Shown here in pieces: positions 1 through 7,455 of a stretch of 16,941 bases of DNA. The notes beneath the pieces were generated by a model that did no database searches, was not told the origin of the DNA, and saw only the letters and a program-made list of their open reading frames with translations. The translations under genes were made by a program, and so were the position numbers. The stretch covers positions 1 to 16,941 of the forward strand of contig CAJKNS010000017.1 of NCBI GenBank assembly GCA_905201305.1, read 5' to 3'. Position 1 is the stretch's first letter. Each line of letters opens with the position of its first letter. The stretch comes from an uncultured Eubacteriales bacterium. Its GTDB lineage: Bacteria > Bacillota > Clostridia > Oscillospirales > Oscillospiraceae.

Positions 1-105
1 CCCAGGCCCATTGCCATGAAAAATGTCTTCGCTTCCATGCTCACTCACTCCCCTCATCTCCATTCTGCCCCATGCAGGCAGAACTATCCCGAAAGGAGCC
101 ATTGA
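1..105. other. Upstream edge, no gene assigned
   Basis: No gene can be identified in this edge segment. On the + strand one frame stops at 17-19 and another at 103-105, so the tail of an upstream gene could end at either place. The few visible codons do not match any C-terminus I recognise. In this lineage pyrB often precedes pyrC, but nothing here proves it. The stretch ends in the pyrC ribosome site GAAAGGAG at 91-98. Confidence 0.4.
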
Positions 106-110
106 ATGTT

Positions 111-1391
111 ATGGGAATTCTTTTAAAAAATGCATTTGTCATCGACCCAATCGCCGCCACTGCCGCCCCCATGGATCTTTTGGTGGAAGACGGCGTGATC
201 TCCGCTCTGGCAGCGGGAATTGCCGCCAAAGGGCACGAAATCATCGACTGCACCGGGCTGTATCTTGCCCCGGGTCTTGTAGATATGCACGTTCACTTCC
301 GGGATCCCGGTCTTACCTATAAGGAGGACATCATCACCGGCAGTGCGGCGGCAGCGGCAGGCGGCTTTACCACCGTTGCCTGCATGCCCAATACCAAGCC
401 GGTGCTGGATACCCCAGAGCAGATGGAATATGTGCTGGAAAAGGGGAAAAATCAGGGCTTTTGCCACGTGCTGCCCATCGGCGCCGTGACCGTGGGGCAG
501 CAGGGCGAAACACTGACGGATTTTCCGGCGCTCTCTCAGGCTGGCGCGGTGGCGTTTTCCGACGACGGCGTACCGGTTACTTCGGCGGTTCGGATGCGGG
601 ATGCCCTGAACGCCGCAAAAGAGCTCCATAAAATCGTCATCTCCCACTGCGAGGACGGCGAAATGGTAAAGAATTATGCGGTCAATGAGGGGGAGGTATC
701 CCGGCAGCTGGGGCTTCCCGGACGTCCTGCCATTGCCGAGGATTTGATGGTCGCCCGGGATCTGATGCTGGCAAAGGAAACCGGCGCTCACGTTCATATT
801 GCCCACGTCTCCACCAGGGGCTCCGCTCAGCTGATTCGTCAGGCAAAGCAGGACGGGGTATCCGTCACCGCGGAAACCTGCCCCCAGTATTTCATCTATA
901 CCGAGCAGGAAATTCTCAAAAAGGGCACCATGGCGCGGGTGAATCCGCCGCTGCGCACGGAAGAGGATCGGGACGCCATTCTGGCGGCTGTGCTGGACGG
1001 TACACTGGACTGCATTGTCACCGATCACGCGCCCCACAGCGCCGAAGAAAAAGCCCGTCCCTTGCCTGATGCCCCCAGCGGCATGGTAGGGCTGGAAACG
1101 TCTCTTGCCGCCTGCCTGAGCTATCTGGTCAAGCCCGGCTATCTGACCGTTCCCCAGCTGATTCGAAAAATGTCCGTGATCCCCGCCGCCATTCTTGGTC
1201 TGGACGCAGGAACCCTTCGCGTGGGCGGTGCTGCCGATCTGTGCGTGTTCGATGCAGAGGAGCAGTGGACGGTAGACCCCCAGCAGTTCCGCTCCAAGGG
1301 CAGAAACACCGTGTTTGCAGGCGATACTCTCACCGGCAAGGTGAAGCTCACCCTTTGCGGCGGGAAGATCACCCACCGGGAAGACATTTAA
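111..1391 (+). CDS. pyrC: Dihydroorotase, class I (PyrC)
   Basis: A 426-residue cytoplasmic zinc amidohydrolase that cyclises N-carbamoyl-L-aspartate to dihydroorotate, the third step of UMP synthesis. The metal-binding signature DMHVHFRDPG puts His60, His62 and Arg64 at the usual place. SDDGVPV (Asp151/152), ISHCED (His179), HIAHVST and the C-terminal TDHAPHS complete the conserved set for the long bacterial class I enzyme. CMPNTKP is the usual substrate-loop motif. Length is normal for the family. The reading frame stays open upstream to 72, but the ATG at 111 is preferred: GAAAGGAG lies 12 bases before it, and the protein then begins at the usual first beta strand. A TTG at 102 sits too close to the ribosome site. 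The next gene follows after 23 bases, so the two are probably co-transcribed. Confidence 0.95.
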   Translation: MGILLKNAFVIDPIAATAAPMDLLVEDGVISALAAGIAAKGHEIIDCTGLYLAPGLVDMHVHFRDPGLTYKEDIITGSAAAAAGGFTTVACMPNTKPVLDTPEQMEYVLEKGKNQGFCHVLPIGAVTVGQQGETLTDFPALSQAGAVAFSDDGVPVTSAVRMRDALNAAKELHKIVISHCEDGEMVKNYAVNEGEVSRQLGLPGRPAIAEDLMVARDLMLAKETGAHVHIAHVSTRGSAQLIRQAKQDGVSVTAETCPQYFIYTEQEILKKGTMARVNPPLRTEEDRDAILAAVLDGTLDCIVTDHAPHSAEEKARPLPDAPSGMVGLETSLAACLSYLVKPGYLTVPQLIRKMSVIPAAILGLDAGTLRVGGAADLCVFDAEEQWTVDPQQFRSKGRNTVFAGDTLTGKVKLTLCGGKITHREDI

Positions 1392-1414
1392 CTCACATAG
1401 AAGGAGGCTTTCCC

Positions 1415-1807
1415 ATGCCGCGCGATTTGATGTATCTCGAGCTAAAATCCGGCTTTTGCGACAATGGTTCGGCTTGGATCGGCTATGTCAAGGCTTCCAA
1501 AAGCGGGCAGACCCTCTATTGGAACGACCATGCATTTCAAAAGTATAATGGCGTCGGCGCCAATTACGTGGACATTGAAACCGGCGAGGAATACTGGATT
1601 TCCGGTGTGAAAAAGCGCGGCACCAACCGTCACTGGGCAGGCAGCGGAGTGATTCAGATGGATCGTCGGGCAGTGGACGAGTATCTTGCCCTGACCGGTC
1701 AAAGCCAGCTGCCCGGCAATACCTTTACTTTGGTTGATATTCCCGACAGCTTCCCGATACAGCGGACGCAGGCGCTGCTGAATAATAAGTTATCTTCTTT
1801 TCACTGA
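1415..1807 (+). CDS. Conserved small protein after pyrC, function unknown
   Basis: A 130-residue soluble protein with no signal peptide or membrane segment. It starts at ATG 1415 behind GGAGG (1403-1407, 7 bases away). The N-terminal half carries ELKSG, DNGSAWIG, SKSGQTLY, DIETGEEYWISGVKK and RHWAGSG, which are hallmarks of a small Firmicutes family I recognise from memory. Databases sometimes label members of that family '1-deoxy-D-xylulose-5-phosphate synthase', but it is far too short to be that enzyme and lacks its thiamine diphosphate domains, so the label should not be transferred. The many Trp, Tyr and Gly residues suggest a compact beta-rich fold (inference). The last 30 residues look less constrained. 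It is the last gene of the unit and runs into the terminator at 1816-1864. Its link to pyrimidine synthesis is positional only. Confidence 0.75.
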   Translation: MPRDLMYLELKSGFCDNGSAWIGYVKASKSGQTLYWNDHAFQKYNGVGANYVDIETGEEYWISGVKKRGTNRHWAGSGVIQMDRRAVDEYLALTGQSQLPGNTFTLVDIPDSFPIQRTQALLNNKLSSFH

Positions 1808-1815
1808 ACAAAACG

Positions 1816-1864
1816 AAAAAACAGGTACGCTGCCACAATGCAAATGGCAGCGTACCTGTTTTTT
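1816..1864. terminator. Bidirectional terminator between converging pyr units
   Basis: A perfect 15-bp stem (1821-1835 with 1845-1859) and a 9-base loop, flanked by a run of A on the left and T on the right. It therefore works as an intrinsic terminator for both the + strand pyrC unit and the - strand pyrF-pyrK-pyrD unit, whose last stop is at 1920. Confidence 0.95.
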
Positions 1865-1919
1865 ATGGCAATACCGTATAATTCGGCAAAGCTCGCAGAC
1901 ACAATTGTACAGTATTTCC

Positions 1920-3080
1920 TTATATTTCCTTTACCACCTTCAGCTTCTTCGGCAGCTTTGGCAGCGCAATGTCCTTTTCCATCAAAATCAGCCGTCCAAA
2001 CCGTCCGGGCGTTTTCCCCACCTCCCGGAAGCCGAACTTATGATAAAAGCCCAACGCCTTCTCGTTGGTATGCGCCACAGAGAGCTGAAGCCGGGTCCGT
2101 CCCAGCTTTCGGTAAAAGCTCACCGCATGACCGATCAGCTGAATTCCCAGTCCCTTGTGGCGATATGCCTCCCGGAGATACAAAAACGGAATATAGCCTA
2201 CGCCTTTTCGGCTGTCCCGATCCGGGCTCAGCTGAATCATGCCCACCGGCGTCCGGTCCAGATAGCCCACCACCATGGCATTGGGGTCGCCCCCCATGGT
2301 GCGCTGGGCGTCCATCCAGAAGCCGGGACCGTCAAAGCCCTCAAGGGAACCATAAATCACCTGCCATGCGTCCTGACGGTAGCGGATATACTGCTCAATC
2401 TCGTTTCCCATGGGGGCAATATGCAGGTCTGCAAGTCCGTTTTCCGGCTTCCAGCGGCTGCGGGTCAAGTGCTCCCGCTCCAGATGGCTGCTGTCGTTCT
2501 GGAACACCACCTGAACCCGATCGCCGTCCCATTCCAGCAGCGTCACCGCCGTATTGTCACTGCGCCCCGCCTGATCCCGGTTTTCATAGCCGTAAATCAG
2601 CCCGCACAGGGTCGCGGTAATGAGATAGCCATGTCCGCAGACTGCAACGGTTTTCCCGGGATTCTTCTCCACGATTTCTTTGAGCGCCGCAATGCTTCTC
2701 TCTCCCACCTGCCGGAAGGTTTCCGCCCCCTCCAGACGCCACTGATCCGGGTGGAAGGTGAAATCATCCATTTCTTTCGGATTGATTCGCCAGGCTGTAC
2801 CAAAGGGCAGTTCCTCCCAGGGACCCACATGCACCTCCCGGAAGCGAACATCCGTATGCAGGGGCAACTTTTTGGGCAGGCACAGCGCCGACGCGGTATA
2901 CATTGCCCGATAGAGGTCGCTGGAATACACCGCATCCAGCGGAATGTCCAAAAACCGCTGTCCCACTGCCTCCACCTGCCGATAGCCCAGCTCGGTGAGA
3001 CAGGAGTTATACTGCCCCTGCATCCGGCGATAGAGATTTCCCTCTGCCTCGCCATGACGCACCAGATAAATTCGCGTCAA
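1920..3080 (-). CDS. Histidine phosphatase / GNAT acetyltransferase fusion
   Basis: A 386-residue two-domain protein. Residues 1-200 are a histidine phosphatase (phosphoglycerate mutase superfamily): LVRHGE places the phospho-accepting His at residue 9, SSDLYRA gives the conserved Arg58, and VCGHG supplies the second catalytic His150. Residues about 220-370 are a GNAT N-acetyltransferase, with the acetyl-CoA loop RHKGLG at 307-312 and the usual NEKALGFYHKFGF segment near 339-351. I chose TTG at 3078-3080: the phosphatase domain begins there at once, a G-rich ribosome site lies about 7 bases upstream, and only 2 bases separate it from the pyrD stop. The in-frame extension upstream lies inside pyrD and is unlikely to be used. 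Substrates of both domains are unknown. Close spacing suggests translational coupling with pyrD. Confidence 0.88.
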   Translation of the reverse strand: MTRIYLVRHGEAEGNLYRRMQGQYNSCLTELGYRQVEAVGQRFLDIPLDAVYSSDLYRAMYTASALCLPKKLPLHTDVRFREVHVGPWEELPFGTAWRINPKEMDDFTFHPDQWRLEGAETFRQVGERSIAALKEIVEKNPGKTVAVCGHGYLITATLCGLIYGYENRDQAGRSDNTAVTLLEWDGDRVQVVFQNDSSHLEREHLTRSRWKPENGLADLHIAPMGNEIEQYIRYRQDAWQVIYGSLEGFDGPGFWMDAQRTMGGDPNAMVVGYLDRTPVGMIQLSPDRDSRKGVGYIPFLYLREAYRHKGLGIQLIGHAVSFYRKLGRTRLQLSVAHTNEKALGFYHKFGFREVGKTPGRFGRLILMEKDIALPKLPKKLKVVKEI

Positions 3081-3082
3081 CC

Positions 3083-4000
3083 TTATGCCCCCCAGGTCTG
3101 GACGGTGCCCGTAAGGGATGCAATTTCCGCAACGCCGTGCGCTTCCGCCCACTGCTCCATACCCGCAAGCACCTGCATGGGGGCTCTGGGATCGGTAAAG
3201 CATGCCGTTCCCACTGCCACCGCCGATGCGCCAGCCATCATCAGTTCAATGGCATCCTCGCCCCGGCTGACGCCACCCATGCCCAGCAGCGGAATTTTTA
3301 CGGCGTTTTTCACCTGCCACAGGCACCGAACTGCCACCGGCAGCACCGCAGGACCGGACAGTCCGCCGGTATTATTTTTGAGAATCGGACGGCGGGTGTT
3401 CAGGTCAATGCGCATGCCCAGCAGGGTGTTGATGAGAGACAGGGCATCCGCGCCCGCATCCTCCGCCGCCTTGGCAATGTCCACAATGGAGGTGACATTG
3501 GGGCTGAGCTTTACCATCACCGGCACCGTGGCATGCTCCTTTACCGCCCGGGTTGCCGCTGCCGCAGAATCCGGCTGGGTGCCAAATGCCAGTCCGCCGC
3601 ATTTCACATTGGGACAGGAGATGTTCACCTCAATCAGGTCCACCCCAGCCGCCGAAACCTTTTCGCTGAGCTCGGCATACTCCTCCAGGGTATTGCCGGA
3701 GATGTTGGCAATGATCTTCGTCCCCTGCTGCCGGAGCCAGGGCATTTCCTTCTCGCAAAAGGCATCCACACCGGGATTTTGCAGCCCAACGCTGTTGAGA
3801 ATGCCGGAGGGCGTTTCTGCAATCCGGGGGCTGGGATTTCCGTCCCGGCGCTTCACGGTCAGTCCCTTGACGCAGATGCCGCCCAGGTTTTCAAGCGGAA
3901 AATACTCCGCGAACTCCCGTCCAAAGCCAAAGGTACCGGATGCCACCACCACGGGATTTTTCAGCTCGACTCCCGCCAGCTTGACGCGCATATCAGTCAT
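3083..4000 (-). CDS. pyrD: Dihydroorotate dehydrogenase 1B, catalytic subunit
   Basis: A 305-residue FMN-binding TIM barrel that oxidises dihydroorotate to orotate, passing electrons to PyrK. ASGTFGFG near the N-terminus, ILNSVGLQNPG (67-77) and NISCPN with the catalytic base Cys129 mark class 1 enzymes; class 2 enzymes have Ser there. GMGGVSRGEDA and AGASAVAVGTA form the phosphate-binding end of the FMN site. The adjacent pyrK identifies it as the NAD-linked 1B form. Its ATG overlaps the last 8 bases of pyrK, a typical coupling arrangement. A second ATG three codons in could also serve as the start. Length is normal. Confidence 0.96.
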   Translation of the reverse strand: MTDMRVKLAGVELKNPVVVASGTFGFGREFAEYFPLENLGGICVKGLTVKRRDGNPSPRIAETPSGILNSVGLQNPGVDAFCEKEMPWLRQQGTKIIANISGNTLEEYAELSEKVSAAGVDLIEVNISCPNVKCGGLAFGTQPDSAAAATRAVKEHATVPVMVKLSPNVTSIVDIAKAAEDAGADALSLINTLLGMRIDLNTRRPILKNNTGGLSGPAVLPVAVRCLWQVKNAVKIPLLGMGGVSRGEDAIELMMAGASAVAVGTACFTDPRAPMQVLAGMEQWAEAHGVAEIASLTGTVQTWGA

Positions 4001-4748
4001 CCCAGATCACATCCTCTCCCGCAAACACCGGACCGTCCTTACACACATGTCCCATCACCGCTTCGCCGTTCTTCCGGATCTTCACCGCGCACACCAGACA
4101 TGCGCCAATGCCGCAGCCCATCCGCTCCTCCATGGACACATAGCAGGGAACTCCTGCCTGTTTCGCCGTCTCATAGGTAGTTTTCAGCATGATTTTCGGT
4201 CCGCACGCCATCACAGCGGCATACTGCTTCTTTTTCAGCATTTCCTCAACGCCCTGTGCCACAAAGCCCTTTGTGCCCAGACTGCCGTTGTCGGTCATCA
4301 CTAGAGTTTCGCCGCAAATCTCCCCAAAACGGTCCAGCAGCAGCGCCTTATCCTTAGACCGGAAGCCCAGCACCGCATCCGCCTGATGGTTCCGTTTTGC
4401 CGTAAGATACATAGGCGGTACGCCAATGCCGCCGCCAACCACCAGAATCGGACCGTCCACCTCCGGGAAGCCATTGCCCAGAGGTCCCAGAATATCCAGC
4501 TGATCTCCGGGCTTCCGCTGAGAGAGCCACCGGGTGCCGTCGCCCTTGACCTCATAGATCATGGTGATCTCGTCCCCCTCCACATCGTGGATGGAGATGG
4601 GACGCCGCAGGGTCTTCTCTCCGCAGCGTACATGTAGAAACTGCCCCTGCTTTGCAAAATGGCACAGCTCCCGGCTATGCACCGTCAGCACATAATAATC
4701 CCCCAGCGGCGCCGATGCCGTAACGGGACACAGAAATACTTCTTTCAT
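3993..4748 (-). CDS. pyrK: Dihydroorotate dehydrogenase electron-transfer subunit PyrK
   Basis: A 251-residue flavin/iron-sulfur subunit that carries electrons from PyrD to NAD. RRPISI (48-53) is the FAD-binding motif of the ferredoxin reductase fold, and GGGIGVPP (105-112) starts the NAD-binding domain. Cys212, Cys217, Cys220 and Cys236 form the [2Fe-2S] ligand pattern C-x4-C-x2-C-x15-C. It starts at ATG 4746-4748 behind a purine-rich GGAAGGAAAGG. Between it and pyrF lie 66 bases containing a 12-bp hairpin (4775-4807). Its 3' end overlaps pyrD by 8 bases, so the two subunits are likely made in equal amounts. Confidence 0.96.
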   Translation of the reverse strand: MKEVFLCPVTASAPLGDYYVLTVHSRELCHFAKQGQFLHVRCGEKTLRRPISIHDVEGDEITMIYEVKGDGTRWLSQRKPGDQLDILGPLGNGFPEVDGPILVVGGGIGVPPMYLTAKRNHQADAVLGFRSKDKALLLDRFGEICGETLVMTDNGSLGTKGFVAQGVEEMLKKKQYAAVMACGPKIMLKTTYETAKQAGVPCYVSMEERMGCGIGACLVCAVKIRKNGEAVMGHVCKDGPVFAGEDVIWDD

Positions 4749-4774
4749 ACCAAAATATCCTTTCCTTCCGCAAA

Positions 4775-4807
4775 ATGCCGGAGCAGGTTGCCCGCCTGCA
4801 CCGGCAT
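4775..4807 (-). other. Intercistronic hairpin between pyrF and pyrK
   Basis: An imperfect inverted repeat: 7-bp and 5-bp arms (4775-4781 and 4783-4787, pairing with 4795-4799 and 4801-4807), one A-A mismatch and a 7-base loop. There is no T run on the - strand, so it is not a normal terminator; RNA stabilisation or processing is more likely (inference). The same 66 bases also hold a 20-codon reading frame, 4807 to 4745, whose stop overlaps the pyrK ATG as ATGA. It has no clear ribosome site. Confidence 0.6.
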
Positions 4808-4814
4808 TGAATCA

Positions 4815-5750
4815 TTAAAGTATGGTAACGTAGCGGCAGATATCGTTCCGCATGCGCTCAGCCTCTGCCCGGGCAGCTGCCTGATAGTTCCGCCCGGTGG
4901 TGTCCTCGGTCTTTTTCCAGGCGCACATAATACCCCGGGAGGAGTTGACAATAGCACCATGCCCAAACCGGTCAAAGGCATACTGCACGTCCTTTGCCCT
5001 TCCGCCCTGGGCGCCATAGCCCGGCACCAGGAAGAAGATGTTGGGATATTTCTCTCTGAGGTTTTTCAGATCCTCGGGATGGGTTGCGCCCACCACTGCG
5101 CCAATGGCGGACCAGCCGCTCTTGCCCACCAGCTGCTCCTTATCCGTCAGCCGCACTGCCAGATCCGCCATGGCGGTATGCACCAGCCGGCCGCCTGCAA
5201 TCAGGTCCTGAAGCTCAATGGAACTGGGATTGGAGGTTTTCACCAGCAGGAAAATCGCCTTATCGTTCTTCCGGCACAGTTCGGTAAAGGGACGGATGCC
5301 GTCGGTGCCCAGATAGCCGTTGACGGTAATGCAGTCGCAGTCAAAGGGAGAAAGGGTAGTCTCCCCATCGATGGAGATGCCGCCGAGATACGCCTGGGCA
5401 TACGCCTCACAGGTGGAGCCGATGTCGCCGCGCTTGGCGTCCATAATCACATAGAGTCCCTTCTCCTTGGCGTAGGCAACAATATCTTCCAGCGCCGCAA
5501 TACCCGCGCTGCCCAGCACCTCAAAATAGGCGCTCTGGGGCTTTACCGCAGGGACCACCTCATACAGTGCGTCGATCAGCCCCCGGCAAAACAGCCGGTA
5601 TGCCTCTGCCGCGCCCTTGAGGGTTTTTCCGTATTTGGCAAATGCCTCGTCCTTGAGATACTGCGGAATATAGTCCAGCTTTGGATCCAGTCCTGCCACG
5701 GTGGGGTTTTTCTTACTGCGAATTTTCTCCTGTAACACGTCCATGGACAT
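4815..5750 (-). CDS. pyrF: Orotidine 5'-phosphate decarboxylase, type 2 (PyrF)
   Basis: A 311-residue enzyme that decarboxylates OMP to UMP, the last step of the pathway. VAGLDP (Asp22) begins the barrel, and MDAKRGDIGST carries the catalytic D-x-K-R-x-D array at Asp104, Lys106 and Asp109. LLVKTSNP and LVPGYGAQGG are typical of the longer type 2 subfamily; the roughly 230-residue type 1 enzyme lacks its insertions. I chose ATG 5748-5750, 8 bases after AGGGGGAG; a GTG three codons upstream overlaps that ribosome site. It is the first gene of the - strand pyr operon, with a sigma-A-like promoter directly upstream. I saw no PyrR-type attenuator in the short leader. Confidence 0.95.
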   Translation of the reverse strand: MSMDVLQEKIRSKKNPTVAGLDPKLDYIPQYLKDEAFAKYGKTLKGAAEAYRLFCRGLIDALYEVVPAVKPQSAYFEVLGSAGIAALEDIVAYAKEKGLYVIMDAKRGDIGSTCEAYAQAYLGGISIDGETTLSPFDCDCITVNGYLGTDGIRPFTELCRKNDKAIFLLVKTSNPSSIELQDLIAGGRLVHTAMADLAVRLTDKEQLVGKSGWSAIGAVVGATHPEDLKNLREKYPNIFFLVPGYGAQGGRAKDVQYAFDRFGHGAIVNSSRGIMCAWKKTEDTTGRNYQAAARAEAERMRNDICRYVTIL

Positions 5751-5789
5751 CGGTAACACTCCCCCTGAAATACTTGATTTCTAAGCTCT

Positions 5790-5818
5790 AGTGTATCATA
5801 TCCGGAGGAGGTTGTAAA
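5790..5818 (-). promoter_or_regulatory. Sigma-A-like promoter of the pyrF operon
   Basis: Read on the - strand, TTTACA (5813-5818) and TACACT (5790-5795) are separated by 17 bases. Transcription would start near 5783, about 33 bases before the pyrF ATG. It points away from the merR-type promoter; the two -35 boxes are 49 bases apart. Confidence 0.6.
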
Positions 5819-5867
5819 GAATCTGGGGCAGCGCAAAATTTCTTTTTTCGTTTTTTCGAAAGAGCTA

Positions 5868-5898
5868 TTGACATGGCACCTGGTGCGTATGCTACGCT
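5868..5898 (+). promoter_or_regulatory. MerR-type promoter with long spacer and dyad
   Basis: TTGACA (5868-5873) and TACGCT (5893-5898) are 19 bases apart. MerR-family activators act on spacers of 19-20 bases, longer than the optimal 17. The spacer holds a perfect dyad, GCACC-T-GGTGC (5876-5886), a likely operator. The next gene encodes a MerR-type protein, so autoregulation is likely (inference). Confidence 0.65.
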
Positions 5899-5923
5899 AA
5901 CGGCAGAAACGGAGGGATTTGTT

Positions 5924-7414
5924 ATGAAAGCCAAAGAAATCGCCGCACAAACGGGTTTAAAAGAGCGCACCATCCGCTTTTATGAGGAGCACGATCTCAT
6001 CCATCCCGCCACGGAGCAGCGAAACGGGCGGAATTATCGGGAATACACCCAGGCGGACGCGGACCGTCTTAGGCTGATCGCCACCCTGCGCCGCAGTCAG
6101 TTTACACTGGAGGAAATCCGTCAACTGCTCTGTCAGCCGGATACCACACCCCAAATATTCCGGGCTTATACCGCGCGCATGGAGCAGGCTGCCCGGGACA
6201 CAAAGCGGCTATGGACTGCCGCAGCCGCCATCTCTCCGGAGAACCTGACGCCGCAGGCGCTGGGTCAGGCATTGGAGCAGCAGGTCCGCAATCTATCTCT
6301 GCCCCCGGCGGATCTGGAGCCCCACTTTGGGAAAAATGATCCGGAAACGTCTCAGGAAAAGCAGCGCGCCATCAACGCCTATCACGCCCGCCAAGCGAAA
6401 AAGCGGATCTCGCCGCAGACCGTTCTCATTGCCGTGCTCGGTACGCTATGCGTGCTTTTGGCGCTGGGCTGGGGGCTTTGGGGCTATCTCCACCGTCCGG
6501 TCTCTGTCCAGCCGGATGCCGCCGGCACCACAGAGGGCTACATTTATTACCGCACCTACGAAAACGGCAGCTATCTGATCTGCCGCTATGAGGAGTCCAC
6601 CGGCAAAACGGAAACCATCTATGAAAGTGCTGAAACCACTTTGGCGTTTACCGTTACCCCGGAAAAGCTCTATGTCAGCGACGGGCAGGGCGTCTACTCC
6701 GTCAACCCCGACGGCAGCGGAAAATATCTGCTCACCGACGGTCTGAGCGCGGTATCCGGCTGTATGCAGGTGTACGACGGCATGCTCTATGGCATTGAGC
6801 CTCTGGTCAGCTACAAGAACCGCAGCCGCGGAACTTTGGCGCGGGTTTCCCTGTCCGGGGGCAAGGTGGAAACTCTGGATATCGGCGTATCGGGCACCTT
6901 TGAAATTGAAGATGCCGTGCTCTATGCCGGCTTCGGCGGAACCCTGACCGCCACGAATCTTGCCACAATGGATACCACGGAATATGACATTTCCAGTGCT
7001 GATTCGTCGGAAGCCGCTCTGGATTCCATGCCGGAAGCCGTTTTGTGGTCCGGGAAAATCGCCTTTGCACTGAACTGGTGGAACAATGGCGAAAGCCAAT
7101 GGGGCAGTACGCCGGTGCTCCGGTTCTATTCTCCAGAGCCCGATGGCAGCTTTTCGGCATCTGATCCCATTCCCCTGCCGGAGTACACCATTCACGGAGC
7201 CTTCTATGTCCACAACGGCTATCTCTACTACTACACGGTAGAGCAAAATCAGCCGGATTCCGTACAGCTCTGGCGTCTGAATCCGGAAAACGGAGAAAGT
7301 ACGCTTCTGGCAGAGAACGGACTGTCGGATTATCCCGTGCTGAGCTTTGGGCAGCACGGAATTCTGGTGGGAACCGGCGCGGAAAGCCCGCTGTATTTGC
7401 CCGACCCCGAATAA
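5924..7414 (+). CDS. Membrane-anchored MerR-type regulator with extracellular repeat domain
   Basis: A 496-residue protein starting at ATG 5924, 7 bases after GGAGGG. Residues 1-70 are a MerR winged helix: MKAKEIAAQTGL, KERTIRFYEEHDLI, and an RNYREY wing. A helical linker (about 75-160) follows, then one membrane segment (about 166-189) with basic residues just before it (AKKRIS), placing the N-terminus inside. Residues 200-496 have repeating short beta-strand motifs such as GYIYYRT, KLYVSD, GMLYGI and GYLYYYT, each followed by polar turns with Asn, Gly or Asp. This resembles beta-propeller-like DUF5050 repeats. The layout suggests a one-component sensor that reads an external or envelope signal and acts on DNA directly. 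Neither ligand nor targets can be read from the sequence. The stop lies inside the terminator at 7413-7455. Confidence 0.88.
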   Translation: MKAKEIAAQTGLKERTIRFYEEHDLIHPATEQRNGRNYREYTQADADRLRLIATLRRSQFTLEEIRQLLCQPDTTPQIFRAYTARMEQAARDTKRLWTAAAAISPENLTPQALGQALEQQVRNLSLPPADLEPHFGKNDPETSQEKQRAINAYHARQAKKRISPQTVLIAVLGTLCVLLALGWGLWGYLHRPVSVQPDAAGTTEGYIYYRTYENGSYLICRYEESTGKTETIYESAETTLAFTVTPEKLYVSDGQGVYSVNPDGSGKYLLTDGLSAVSGCMQVYDGMLYGIEPLVSYKNRSRGTLARVSLSGGKVETLDIGVSGTFEIEDAVLYAGFGGTLTATNLATMDTTEYDISSADSSEAALDSMPEAVLWSGKIAFALNWWNNGESQWGSTPVLRFYSPEPDGSFSASDPIPLPEYTIHGAFYVHNGYLYYYTVEQNQPDSVQLWRLNPENGESTLLAENGLSDYPVLSFGQHGILVGTGAESPLYLPDPE

Positions 7415-7455
7415 AATAAGCGGTGCAGCTCAATCGGAACTGCACCGCTTATTTT
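7413..7455. terminator. Bidirectional terminator overlapping both flanking stop codons
   Basis: A 16-bp perfect inverted repeat (7413-7428 with 7440-7455) around an 11-base loop. The ends are A-rich on the left and T-rich on the right, so it can act in both directions. The stop codons of the MerR-type gene (7412-7414) and of the YitT-family gene (7454-7456) sit in its two arms. Confidence 0.93.

Noticed and set aside
123..1376. Long - strand open frame opposite pyrC
   Set aside because: It is a GC-rich shadow of pyrC with no family motif and no ribosome site.
1905..4304. A 799-codon + strand open frame opposite pyrK, pyrD and the phosphatase fusion
   Set aside because: It has no domain signature, whereas the three - strand genes it covers have complete motifs and coupled spacing.
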